The notes under the pieces were generated by a model that was given only the letters and a program-made list of their open reading frames with translations, did not search any database and was not told where the DNA came from. Positions 1 to 7,254 of a stretch of 25,880 nt of DNA are shown here, in pieces. A program made the position numbers and the translations under genes. The stretch is from Actinomycetota bacterium (GTDB taxonomy: Bacteria > Actinomycetota > Humimicrobiia > Humimicrobiales > Humimicrobiaceae), in assembly GCA_028697935.1 (NCBI GenBank), contig JAQVEM010000008.1:1-25880 (forward strand). Reading direction: 5' to 3'. Position 1 is the first letter of the stretch; each line of letters opens with the position of its first letter.

Positions 1-1166
1 GCCTGTGGAGTTAGCATTACCAGTATAGCATCAACATTACTATCATTTATAACTATTTCCATAGTTTTTTTATATCTATCTGATAAAGCATCGCCCAGTA
101 TATCTATAGGATTATAAAAGTTTGCTGCTTCGGGTAAGAATTTTTTTAGTTCTTCTATGGTTTCTGATCCTATCGTTGCAAGTGGTATATTATTTTTTTC
201 ACAGGCATCAGTAGCCATAATACCGGGACCACCTGCATTTGTTATTATTGCAACTTTTTTACCTTTAGGCAATGGTTGATATGAAAAAGTCATAGCATAA
301 TTAAAAAAATCTTTTATAGTGTTTGCTCTTATTATTCCTGTCTGCTTAAAAGTTGCCTCGTAAGCCCTTGCCGAACCTGCCAGAGAGCCCGTATGTGAAG
401 AAACTGCCCGGGCTCCTGCATCTGTATTACCAGATTTCATAACAATTATTGGTTTCTTTTTAGATACTCTTGAAGATATTTTAATAAATTCTCTGCCACA
501 TTTTACACCTTCAAGATAAGCAGTAATAACACTGGTGTCATTTCTTTTTTCCCAATCATTAAACAGGTCGTTTTCTGAAATATCTGCTTTATTACCCAGT
601 GAAACAAACTTAGAAAATCCGATATTGTTTGCACTTGCTCTGTCAAGTATAGCTGTACCAAGAGCACCCGATTGGGACAAAAATCCTATTTTACCTTTTG
701 ATGGCATGATTTTTGAAAACGAAGCATTAAAAGGACAATAAGTATCTATCATTCCAAGACAATTGGGTCCGAGAATTCTAATACCATGCTTTTTAGCTAA
801 CTCTACCAGCTGGGTTTCCCTTTTTGCTCCTTCTATGCCGGTTTCTTTAAAACCTGCAGATATAACAATAGCCCACTTTACATTCTTTTTTGAAGATTCT
901 TCTAAAGACTGACATACAAACTGTGCCGGAATAGTTATAATAACCAGTTCAACATCTGAAGGTGTATCTAAAATTGAAGGATAACATTTAATTCCAAATA
1001 TTTCATCTGCATTTGGATTCACTGGATATATTTTTCCACTGTATCCAGAGTTTATTATATTTTCAAGTATTACATTGCCAACTTTCCCTTTTCCCCTGGA
1101 TGCTCCAATTACTGCAACAGATCGGGGACAAAAAAAATTTCCTTCAGTTAAATCACAGACATCCAT
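1..1166 (-). CDS. ADP-forming acyl-CoA (acetyl-CoA) ligase, N-terminal part, cut by window edge
   Basis: About 388 codons are visible and the gene runs off the left edge. The start of the protein has a CoA-binding Rossmann fold (VAVIGASRGKGKVGN, then KIYPVNPNA and GPNCLGM), followed by a succinyl-CoA-ligase-like domain (GFLSQSGALGTAI). SSHTGSLAGS places a His at about residue 258, the position of the phosphorylated His in the alpha part of archaeal acetyl-CoA synthetase (ADP-forming). The family makes ATP from acyl-CoA, ADP and phosphate in the cytoplasm of fermenters. Whether the ATP-grasp beta part is fused or separate lies outside the window, and an acetyltransferase fusion of the Pat type cannot be excluded. 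The ATG at 1166 has only a weak GGA upstream. An in-frame TTG at 1178, four nt after the rpmF stop and about 10 nt behind a GGGGG run, is a real alternative. It probably shares a transcript with rpmF. Confidence 0.85.
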   Translation of the reverse strand, partial: MDVCDLTEGNFFCPRSVAVIGASRGKGKVGNVILENIINSGYSGKIYPVNPNADEIFGIKCYPSILDTPSDVELVIITIPAQFVCQSLEESSKKNVKWAIVISAGFKETGIEGAKRETQLVELAKKHGIRILGPNCLGMIDTYCPFNASFSKIMPSKGKIGFLSQSGALGTAILDRASANNIGFSKFVSLGNKADISENDLFNDWEKRNDTSVITAYLEGVKCGREFIKISSRVSKKKPIIVMKSGNTDAGARAVSSHTGSLAGSARAYEATFKQTGIIRANTIKDFFNYAMTFSYQPLPKGKKVAIITNAGGPGIMATDACEKNNIPLATIGSETIEELKKFLPEAANFYNPIDILGDALSDRYKKTMEIVINDSNVDAILVMLTPQ

Positions 1167-1181
1167 TTTTATATCCAATTC

Positions 1182-1433
1182 TTATTTACCCCCTTCATTT
1201 CTCCTTTTCTTCTGATCTGCTTCCCTTTTCTCTACCTTTTCTTTCTTTTTGTCCTTCCTCTCAAATACAATTATTTCATTTTCAGCATAATAACCACAAT
1301 TTTCACAAACCCTGTGTGATATTTTTTTACTGTGGCATCTCGGACACTCGGTTATATTTAAAATACTCAGCCGGTAATGAGTCCTGCGTTTATCTCTTTT
1401 TGATTTCGATGTTTTACTTTTTGGAACAGCCAA
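1182..1433 (-). CDS. rpmF: 50S ribosomal protein L32, zinc-binding form
   Basis: The 83-residue protein opens with MAVPKSKTSKSKRDKRR, the usual L32 N-terminus that winds into the large ribosomal subunit. Cys30, Cys33, Cys43 and Cys46 (CPRC and CENC) form an intact zinc ribbon, so this is the zinc-containing form rather than a Cys-free paralogue. L32 is usually about 55-65 residues. Here the zinc ribbon is followed by a highly charged Lys/Glu/Arg tail of about 25 residues. The start codon is TTG, fixed by the conserved N-terminus and by an AGGAGG Shine-Dalgarno about 7 nt upstream. A promoter and a small leader hairpin precede it. In related genomes a DUF177 gene normally sits just upstream; here the 107-nt gap holds none. 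Confidence 0.95.
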   Translation of the reverse strand: MAVPKSKTSKSKRDKRRTHYRLSILNITECPRCHSKKISHRVCENCGYYAENEIIVFERKDKKKEKVEKREADQKKRRNEGGK

Positions 1434-1466
1434 TTTATTCCCTCCTGATAAATATTTTCGTTACAA

Positions 1467-1492
1467 ACCTGTTATAAATAATGAGCACAGGT
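1467..1492 (-). other. small hairpin in the rpmF leader
   Basis: ACCTGT and ACAGGT form a perfect 6-bp inverted repeat with a 14-nt loop inside the predicted 5' UTR of rpmF, about 34 nt before the start codon. In DNA this AT-rich such a short repeat can arise by chance, and no known ribosomal-protein leader is recognised in it. Confidence 0.25.
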
Positions 1493-1497
1493 AATTA

Positions 1498-1525
1498 AAT
1501 ATAGCATAAAATGACAATTATTCAA
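1498..1525 (-). promoter_or_regulatory. predicted sigma-A-type promoter for rpmF
   Basis: On the minus strand there is a -35 of TTGAAT, a 16-bp spacer and a -10 of TATATT, with a TGC just before the -10 that matches the extended -10 motif. Transcription would start near 1491 and give a leader of about 58 nt before rpmF. It lies in the gap downstream of the coiled-coil gene, so rpmF and the acyl-CoA ligase can be expressed apart from the genes upstream. Confidence 0.5.
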
Positions 1526-1540
1526 TAAAAATATACCGGC

Positions 1541-2002
1541 CTATTCGTCTCTCTGCCCCATGGTGCCTCTGAACTGCTCTCTGCCTTTTTCAATAGCTGC
1601 CAGCAGTTTGTGTAATGTTACTTCAAGGTTTGCGAGCTTCTCATCAGCATAATCCTCAGCTTCTAACCTTATAGTTCTTGCTCTCGCCTCTACCGCACTC
1701 ATCAATTCTTCAGATTTTCTTGTAGCGTTTTTAAGTACTTCTGTCTCACTGACAAGAACTTCTGCTTTTTCCTTAGCTTCTCTGATTAATTTTTCAGAGT
1801 ACCTTTTTGCTTCTTCTATCATGTTTTCCCTCTCTTTCACAATCCATCGGGATTGTTTGAATTCTTCGGGAAGCGAACTTCTCAGTTCGTCTATTAAGTC
1901 ATATATTTCAGCTTCATTTACCATTATATTGGACGAAAAAGGAACTCTTTTACTCTTATCCAGTAATTCCTCAATACGGTCAATAATCTCTAATGAGTCC
2001 AT
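1541..2002 (-). CDS. DivIVA-like coiled-coil protein (actinobacterial coaD/rpmF-linked family)
   Basis: With the start at 2002 this is a 153-residue soluble protein with no signal peptide or membrane segment. It opens with SLEIIDRIEELLDKSKRVP, then VNEAEIYDLIDELRSSLPEE, and from about residue 50 is almost all charged heptad-type coiled coil. LVSETEVL and DYADEKLANLEVTLHKLL near the end are the recognisable signatures of the DivIVA or ATPase-like proteins found between coaD and rpmF in Actinomycetota and neighbouring phyla. The role is unproven; a cell-envelope or division scaffold is usually suspected. The ATG at 2002 has GGAG at a 6-nt spacing, while the upstream in-frame ATG at 2014 has its GAGG only 1 nt away. 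coaD ends about 20 nt upstream. Confidence 0.75.
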   Translation of the reverse strand: MDSLEIIDRIEELLDKSKRVPFSSNIMVNEAEIYDLIDELRSSLPEEFKQSRWIVKERENMIEEAKRYSEKLIREAKEKAEVLVSETEVLKNATRKSEELMSAVEARARTIRLEAEDYADEKLANLEVTLHKLLAAIEKGREQFRGTMGQRDE

Positions 2003-2022
2003 ATTCTTCTCCATGCCTCTTT

Positions 2023-2517
2023 CTATTTAAATTTATTTTTATTAAAACTTTCAATTATATCCTGCTCTATTTCTTTTGGAACAAGACCTGTTATACTACC
2101 TTTAAACATAGCTACCTCTTTTACAGCACTGGAACTTAGGTAAGCAAATTTAGGATTGGTTACCATAAACATTGTCTCAACTTCTGGATTTAATTTTTTA
2201 TTTATTTGTGCCATTTGAAATTCATATTCAAAATCTGAAATAGCCCTCAACCCTTTTACAATAACTCCGGCTTTTATTTCTTTTGCCAGGTCTACCAGCA
2301 ATCCATCAAAGGTAATAATTTCAACATTTTTTAAATCAGATAGAGCTCTTTTTGCAAAATCTACTCTCTTATCAATAGAATAAAGAGGTTTCTTCCTCGG
2401 GCTTTTTGATATAGCAACCATAACCTTACAGAATATTTTAGAACATCGCAGTATTATATCTCTGTGACCTTCTGTTAGCGGATCATATGTTCCAGGGCAC
2501 AATGCTATTTTTTCCAT
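2023..2517 (-). CDS. coaD: phosphopantetheine adenylyltransferase
   Basis: This 164-residue protein has the normal length for CoaD, which joins 4'-phosphopantetheine and ATP to give dephospho-CoA, the fourth of the five steps from pantothenate to CoA. The nucleotidyltransferase site is CPGTYDPLTEGH near the N-terminus (Thr10 and His18 of the T/HxGH motif). LSSSAVKEVA near residues 127-136 matches the conserved ISSxxVR segment, with Lys in the Arg position. It follows rsmD by about 30 nt, the pairing seen in most bacteria. The ATG at 2517 has only a weak upstream GGA, so translation may depend partly on rsmD. CoaBC, encoded at 12.3-13.5 kb, catalyses the two preceding steps. Confidence 0.96.
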   Translation of the reverse strand: MEKIALCPGTYDPLTEGHRDIILRCSKIFCKVMVAISKSPRKKPLYSIDKRVDFAKRALSDLKNVEIITFDGLLVDLAKEIKAGVIVKGLRAISDFEYEFQMAQINKKLNPEVETMFMVTNPKFAYLSSSAVKEVAMFKGSITGLVPKEIEQDIIESFNKNKFK

Positions 2518-2546
2518 TCTTTAAATCCAATCTTTAGAAATTTAAC

Positions 2547-3098
2547 TTAAGGAGAAAGATAAATTACATCCTTATCTCCAAAGTGCGACTTTTTAATAAC
2601 TTTTAATTTATTAATCTCTTCTGTAATATCCCTTTTAAAAAAATACTCGTATATTATCAGAGAATCTTTTTTAACAATTTCCCTTTCAACTATGGTATTA
2701 AATATTTTTTTCATTATATCGCTCTCGATTTTAAAGGGAGGATCAAGAAAAATTATATCCCATTCAGGTCCCTTATAAAAATTAAGAAAATTCAGAACAT
2801 TAGCTTTTATTATTTTATATTTTTCACTATCAATTTTTAAACTTCTGATATTATATTCTATTAGGGCAATAGACTCAAAGCTTTTATCGACAAAATATAC
2901 AATTTTGCTACCCCGGCTTAAAGATTCTATTCCCAGAGAGCCAGTTCCGGCAAATAAATCAAGGACATTTGCTTCTTCTATTCTGCTACCAATAACATTA
3001 AAAATACTTTCTTTTACTTTATCAAGAGTTGGTCGGATTTTGTAATTAGAAGGAGGTTTTAATTTTCTGCCTTTATATTTGCCTGAAATAATTCTAAT
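2547..3098 (-). CDS. rsmD: 16S rRNA (guanine966-N2)-methyltransferase with a non-canonical AUU start
   Basis: An intact 183-codon reading frame encodes RsmD, which methylates G966 of 16S rRNA using SAM. It opens with RIISGKYKGRKLKPP, where family members begin MRIIxGKxKGRxL. The SAM site is DLFAGTGSLG (about 47-56), the catalytic motif is DPPF (about 119-122), and the frame ends with the expected C-terminal strand before TAA. No in-frame ATG, GTG or TTG exists upstream of Met129, which lies beyond both motifs. The codon where Met is expected is ATT at 3096-3098, with a GGTGA Shine-Dalgarno 6 nt upstream and an in-frame TGA four codons before it. An AUU start explains the sequence best; a one-base assembly error is the alternative. 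It lies between fakA and coaD. Confidence 0.9.
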   Translation of the reverse strand: MRIISGKYKGRKLKPPSNYKIRPTLDKVKESIFNVIGSRIEEANVLDLFAGTGSLGIESLSRGSKIVYFVDKSFESIALIEYNIRSLKIDSEKYKIIKANVLNFLNFYKGPEWDIIFLDPPFKIESDIMKKIFNTIVEREIVKKDSLIIYEYFFKRDITEEINKLKVIKKSHFGDKDVIYLSP

Positions 3099-3109
3099 GA
3101 TTAATCACC
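3096..3109 (-). promoter_or_regulatory. ribosome-binding site and AUU start of rsmD
   Basis: GGTGA at 3105-3109, complementary to the 3' end of 16S rRNA, is followed by 6 nt and then ATT at 3096-3098. The spacing is ideal, and this supports the ATT as the true initiation codon of rsmD. Confidence 0.55.
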
Positions 3110-3125
3110 ATTTATATGAATCGAA

Positions 3126-4868
3126 TTATTCTATTGAAAATATGTAGGGGTATAAGGGCTGCTCGCCTTTATGTACTTCTATGTCTATTTTAGGGAAATA
3201 TTCTTTTATTTTTTTTCTGATGTTATCAGTATCTTCCTGTTTTGCATCTTTACCCGTATAAATAGTAACAACTTCTTCTGTTGAAGTTGCGATATCCCTC
3301 ACAAGGTCAGCTACTGCATCTACAACATTATCTGACACTACTCTCACTCTGCCATCAGACAGACCAATAAACTCGCCTTTTTTTATTTCGCTAACCGTCA
3401 AATTTGCATCTCTTACAGCCTGTGTTACTTCCCCGCTTTTGGTTTTCTCTGCCGCTTCTTCCATATTTTTTATATTCTCTTCAATCCCGGTATCCGGATT
3501 ATAGGATAGGACTGCAGATATACCTGCAGGAATACTTGTAGTGGGTATTATATAAATATTTTTATTTCTTATTATTTGCTTTGCCTGATTTGCAGCCAGT
3601 ATTATATTTTTATTATTTGGGAATATAAAAACATCTGAAGCTTCGAGGTTGTTTATTTCTTTAACTATATCATATGTTGATGGATTCATGCTCTGTCCAC
3701 CATTAACAATAACATCTACACCAATACTTTTTAATATTTCTTTCATACCCTCGCCATTGGCTACTGCTACCAGAGCTCGTGACAATACCGGAGATCTTTC
3801 TTCAGATTCCAATTCATAACCCACTCCAACAACTTCTCTCCTCTGGTCCTCCATATTATTAATCTGGATATTATGCAGGGTACCTTCCCTTAATGCAGCT
3901 CTTAAAACTTTGTGGGGTTGATTTGTATGAACATGTATCTTAACCATATTTTCATTTCCAACCACCATTGCGCTATCGCCATAGCTTTCTATTCTCTCCC
4001 TTAACCTATCTATATCTATCTTTTTACCTTTCAGCATAAGCTCGGTGCAGTACACATATTTAATTTCGTAGGTACGCTTCACCTCTTCGAGACTTTCTTT
4101 TTCAATCTGTTCACTAATTCCAGATCCGTCAGCAAAGGTGTGACTTCCAGTTTGTTTACCATTATTACCTGTACCTGTTACAGAAGCAGCATGAACTTTA
4201 TTGGCCTCTTTAACCTTCTTTTCAAGCTCTCTTCCATTTATACTCTCGATTTCTTTCAGAGCTTTCTTTGTCCCTATTAATATATCAAGAATGCCCTGAG
4301 CTCCTGCATCTACCACATCTGCTTTTTTCAGAACAGGAAGAAGGAGAGTCGATCTCTCAACAGATTTCTCGGTTTCAGAAATAATTTCATCCAGAAAATC
4401 TGTCATTTTTATTTTATGTGTATTATTAGTTAAGTTTTCAACAAAGTCGCAAATATCTTTAATGGTTGTAAGCATTGTTCCTTCAGTTGGATTCTGAACA
4501 GAACTGTAGGCTAAATCTCTTGCTGACTTTAACGCTTCTTTAATAACATCCAGATTAAAATCATCACTTTCTATAATTATATCAAAAAGACCCTTAAGTA
4601 TCTGTGATAATATAACACCCGAGTTACCTCTTGCGCCCATTAATGCAGCAAATGATGCTTCTTCCAGAACATTTTTTATAGAAAAATCGTCTAGCTTTGA
4701 AATCTGATCCCTGACTGCTTTCAAAGTAAGAAGCATATTGGTACCAGTGTCTCCATCAGGTACAGGAAATACATTTAGCTCATTTATTTTAGCTTCATTC
4801 TCTTTAAAATTCTCTATTATAATATTAATTGCTCTTTTTAGGTCCTGCTCATTTATCTTATCAAGCAT
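3126..4868 (-). CDS. fakA: fatty acid kinase catalytic subunit FakA (DhaL/DAK2 domain protein, YloV family)
   Basis: The 580-residue cytoplasmic protein has the FakA layout: an N-terminal DhaL ATP-binding domain (about 1-205), a middle domain, and a C-terminal DegV-like domain. FPVPDGDTGTNML and GARGNSGVILSQ are the metal/ATP-binding signatures of DhaL, and LKKADVVDAGAQG closes that domain. YCTE and IHVHT in the middle domain correspond to the Cys and His zinc ligands reported for FakA. FakA phosphorylates exogenous fatty acids carried by FakB; no fakB is in the window. A Gly/Ser/Asn-rich linker (about 228-255) joins the first two domains and looks disordered. ATG at 4868 has AAGGTGG about 8 nt upstream. 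It is the first gene of the fakA-rsmD-coaD-coiled-coil set. The usual next gene, recG, is missing. Confidence 0.87.
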   Translation of the reverse strand: MLDKINEQDLKRAINIIIENFKENEAKINELNVFPVPDGDTGTNMLLTLKAVRDQISKLDDFSIKNVLEEASFAALMGARGNSGVILSQILKGLFDIIIESDDFNLDVIKEALKSARDLAYSSVQNPTEGTMLTTIKDICDFVENLTNNTHKIKMTDFLDEIISETEKSVERSTLLLPVLKKADVVDAGAQGILDILIGTKKALKEIESINGRELEKKVKEANKVHAASVTGTGNNGKQTGSHTFADGSGISEQIEKESLEEVKRTYEIKYVYCTELMLKGKKIDIDRLRERIESYGDSAMVVGNENMVKIHVHTNQPHKVLRAALREGTLHNIQINNMEDQRREVVGVGYELESEERSPVLSRALVAVANGEGMKEILKSIGVDVIVNGGQSMNPSTYDIVKEINNLEASDVFIFPNNKNIILAANQAKQIIRNKNIYIIPTTSIPAGISAVLSYNPDTGIEENIKNMEEAAEKTKSGEVTQAVRDANLTVSEIKKGEFIGLSDGRVRVVSDNVVDAVADLVRDIATSTEEVVTIYTGKDAKQEDTDNIRKKIKEYFPKIDIEVHKGEQPLYPYIFSIE

Positions 4869-5017
4869 ATTCTTACCACCTTAAATTAAAACTATTTAGT
4901 ATTCTGGTATATTATAATAAAATCCACTTTATTTCTATCCAGATAAAAAAAATTATACTATTTACTTATTTATTACATCATAAAAGACTATATTAATTAA
5001 AAATTGTTTCTACTGAT

Positions 5018-5041
5018 AGCTTTATTTATTTTAAATAAGCT
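5018..5041. repeat. imperfect AT-rich inverted repeat
   Basis: AGCTTTATTTA and TAAATAAGCT are complementary apart from one bulged T, separated by TTT. A short TTTT follows on the plus strand, but no gene ends before it in that direction. It could be a protein-binding site or simply a chance AT palindrome. Confidence 0.25.
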
Positions 5042-5209
5042 TTTCTCCTGCTCTTTATGCCATAACATAACACATATTTAAACATAGCGTATATTAAAAA
5101 ATGGTTACAGCCACAGTTATATTTCCCTGAATAACTAAAAAGTATTTTAATAATTACTCCTTGACTCTAAAGAATAAAAATTTCTTTTAACCTTTAAATA
5201 ACATAATAA

Positions 5210-5241
5210 CCTTTAATTTTCTTGACCTTTAATTTTCTTGA
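5210..5241. repeat. exact tandem duplication, 2 x 16 bp
   Basis: CCTTTAATTTTCTTGA occurs twice in immediate succession (5210-5225 and 5226-5241) with no mismatch. The second copy supplies the TTGA of the predicted rpmB -35 element, so each copy contributes a TTGA half of a potential -35. Confidence 0.8.
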
Positions 5242-5266
5242 AAATTAATAAATAAAGTGATAATAT
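5238..5266 (+). promoter_or_regulatory. predicted promoter for rpmB
   Basis: A -35 of TTGAAA (5238-5243), a 17-bp spacer and a -10 of TAATAT (5261-5266) would start transcription near 5273, about 130 nt before rpmB. A TATAAT closer to the gene (5364-5369) has no matching -35. The AT richness of the region weakens both predictions. Confidence 0.4.
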
Positions 5267-5402
5267 TCGTTTCTGATTCATTTATGGTTAATTTATATTG
5301 ATTATTTATTTTAATCCCTGAACCAGATAATTATAAAATACAAATATAAATAATACATTGAAATATAATTTTAGATAATATTAGAAAAATACGGGAGTTA
5401 AA

Positions 5403-5594
5403 ATGTCAAATACATGTGAAATTTGTGGGAAAAAGACATCTTTTGGAAATATAGTAAGTCACTCACATAAAAAAACCAGGAGAACAATTAAACCTAACAT
5501 TCATAAAGCAAAGGTTGAATATAAAGGTCAGGTTAAAACAATAAATATATGCGCCAGCTGTCTGACATCCGGTAAAGTTAAAAAGGTTGTATAA
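5403..5594 (+). CDS. rpmB: 50S ribosomal protein L28, zinc-binding form
   Basis: This 63-residue protein has the normal length for L28, a component of the large ribosomal subunit. It opens with SNTCEICGKKTSFGN, followed by SHSHKKTRRTIKPNI, the conserved basic core, and ends in SGKVKKVV. Cys5, Cys8, Cys50 and Cys53 form the zinc-binding set of the Cys-containing form. The start ATG is preceded by GGGAG at a 5-nt spacing. It is the only plus-strand gene in the window and is transcribed away from fakA. In Bacillota and Actinomycetota rpmB usually lies just upstream of the DAK/FakA gene on the same strand, so a small local inversion is likely. The 109 nt between its stop and the convergent rsmB stop contain no clear hairpin terminator. 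Confidence 0.96.
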   Translation: MSNTCEICGKKTSFGNIVSHSHKKTRRTIKPNIHKAKVEYKGQVKTINICASCLTSGKVKKVV

Positions 5595-5703
5595 ATTTTC
5601 TTTAATCTATAGTTCTGACTAAATAATAAACCCTGTTATGACAAACAAAATAACTTTCATTAGCTCTATGCCCTTTTTGTGAATCATTTTAATGTAATAT
5701 GCT

Positions 5704-7254
5704 TTACAATTTTTTTTTAAGACTGCATACAAAACCACCCTCACCTTCATAATGATAAGGCATTATCTCAAAGTATCCATCTTCTTTCCCTTCAAGATAG
5801 GTTAAATCTTCCTTTAAACCTGAAGTTGATATTAAAATACCGAAAATATCAGGTTTTATAATATCATATTCTTCATTAAATTCTTTTAAAAATTTGTCTA
5901 TCATCTGTTGATTCTCTATGGGTGACAGTGTACATGTATAAAATACCAGTCTGCCACCATTTTTTAGATACTTATCACAGTTTACAATTATTTTATATGA
6001 CATTTCTGCCAGGCGGATGATATCATCCATTGTCTTATTGTATTTTACGTCTGGATTCTTCGAAATTGTCCCGAATGCACTGCATGGCGCATCAATAAAA
6101 ATTCTATCAAAATAACCAGCATAATCATCGATTATTTCTTTGTTTCCCAGACTTATGCTCCAGACAGTTTTCCCTTTCTCCAAAAAATCCTTTTCAGTTG
6201 CATCTGCTTCCATAGCCAGTACATTTTTTTTATTAAGTCTTACAAGATTTTCTTTAAGAAGCTCCAGCCTTTTTTTACTGATATCTACTGATATGACTTT
6301 ACCGTTATCTCCAATAAGTTCTGAAATATAAGTTGTTTTGCTGCCCGGAGCGGCACATACATCAAGTACCTTCTCTCCAGTACAGGGTTGTAAGAAATAT
6401 TTTACAGCTATCTGGGAAGAAATATCCTGGATAGACATTAAACCTTTAATATAAGCATCTATTCTTGCTATATTCTGCACACTTGCTACCTCTATCGTAT
6501 CTTCAAATATATTTTTCTGGAAAAATTCATTATTGTAGCACACCCCCCTTGTTGTATTCGTAACCTGTTTTTTATCTTCTCCAGTACTTAAATCTACAGG
6601 TTTACCCTGAAATGATTCTCTATCTAATTCTTTTAATAGGTCTTCCATAGTAATTTTACTTCTATTGATTCTTAAATAATTGCGCGGATTTTTATTTAAT
6701 GATTTACATATGAGTACAGTTTTCTCTATTCCGTACCATGAGGCCCAGTATTTTACAAGCCAGTCAGGGTAAGAGTATTTTATACTGATTTTATCAATCT
6801 CATCACAGTAAAGCTCTTCTATCTTTTTATCTGCAAACAAATTTATATTCTTTATTGAACTTACATTACGCAATACTGCATTTACAAACTTTGAAGAAGG
6901 AATAGAAGCAATTTCCGCTGCAAGTTTAACACTCTCATTAACTGCTGAATAATAAGGAACTTTACTCATATACATCAATTGAAAAATCCCCATACGAAGG
7001 ATAATAAGAATTTCAAAATCAATTTTCTTTATCTTCTTATTTGAAAATAAGGAAAGTACAAAGTCAATTCTTAAATAATATCTTACTGTACCTTTAACAA
7101 TATTAAAGATAAAACGTCTGTCCCTGGAAGAAAGTTTATAATCTTTGATGTGATAATTTAATATGTCTTTAAGCGATTTCTTTTTTTTAAAATACTCTGC
7201 AAGTATAAGAAAAGCGATTTTGCGGGGATTTACCTCATTCTTTTTTTCATTCAA
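5704..7254 (-). CDS. rsmB: 16S rRNA (cytosine967-C5)-methyltransferase
   Basis: RsmB methylates C967 of 16S rRNA with SAM. The first ~150 residues are a NusB-like RNA-binding domain (RDRRFIFNIVKGTVRYY, then FVNAVLRNV). The rest is a Rossmann methyltransferase with VCAAPGSKTTYISEL, the DAPCSAFG motif IV containing the Cys needed for product release, and YTCTLSPIENQ, whose Cys is the usual nucleophile. At about 516 residues it is longer than the common 430-450. Part of the excess is an insertion before the catalytic core (about residues 210-250) and a short one before motif IV. TTG at 7254 is preferred because GGTGA lies 5 nt upstream; an in-frame GTG at 7263 has no good site. It overlaps fmt by 8 nt and is the last gene of its operon. 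Confidence 0.93.
   Translation of the reverse strand: MNEKKNEVNPRKIAFLILAEYFKKKKSLKDILNYHIKDYKLSSRDRRFIFNIVKGTVRYYLRIDFVLSLFSNKKIKKIDFEILIILRMGIFQLMYMSKVPYYSAVNESVKLAAEIASIPSSKFVNAVLRNVSSIKNINLFADKKIEELYCDEIDKISIKYSYPDWLVKYWASWYGIEKTVLICKSLNKNPRNYLRINRSKITMEDLLKELDRESFQGKPVDLSTGEDKKQVTNTTRGVCYNNEFFQKNIFEDTIEVASVQNIARIDAYIKGLMSIQDISSQIAVKYFLQPCTGEKVLDVCAAPGSKTTYISELIGDNGKVISVDISKKRLELLKENLVRLNKKNVLAMEADATEKDFLEKGKTVWSISLGNKEIIDDYAGYFDRIFIDAPCSAFGTISKNPDVKYNKTMDDIIRLAEMSYKIIVNCDKYLKNGGRLVFYTCTLSPIENQQMIDKFLKEFNEEYDIIKPDIFGILISTSGLKEDLTYLEGKEDGYFEIMPYHYEGEGGFVCSLKKKL

Larger units (their letters stand above)
4869..5402. other. 534-nt AT-rich divergent intergenic region between fakA and rpmB
   Basis: No protein-coding frame with a plausible ribosome-binding site and no RNA gene is recognised here. 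It must hold promoters for both directions. Toward rpmB there is a fair candidate (5238-5266). Toward fakA there are TATAAT boxes at 4911-4916 and 4952-4957 on the minus strand, but neither has a convincing -35. It also holds an exact 16-bp tandem duplication and one imperfect inverted repeat. Its length is unusual in a window where most genes overlap or lie within about 35 nt of each other. Confidence 0.6.

Noticed and set aside
1013..1477. A plus-strand frame of 154 codons rich in Phe, Leu and Ser
   Set aside because: It lies antisense to the acyl-CoA ligase and rpmF, has no ribosome-binding site, and its composition is that expected from the complement of AT-rich coding DNA.
3126..4868. 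Dihydroxyacetone kinase as the function of the DhaL-domain protein
   Set aside because: The DhaL, middle zinc-type and DegV-like three-part layout and the rpmB/rsmD/coaD context match FakA/YloV rather than a sugar kinase. No DhaK or DhaM gene is nearby.
5018..5055. AT hairpin followed by TTTT as a plus-strand terminator
   Set aside because: No plus-strand gene ends upstream of it, the stem is almost all A-T with a bulge, and the T-run is short.
5595..5703. Bidirectional terminator between the convergent rpmB and rsmB genes
   Set aside because: I looked for a stem followed by a T-run in both directions and found only short, unconvincing complementarity.
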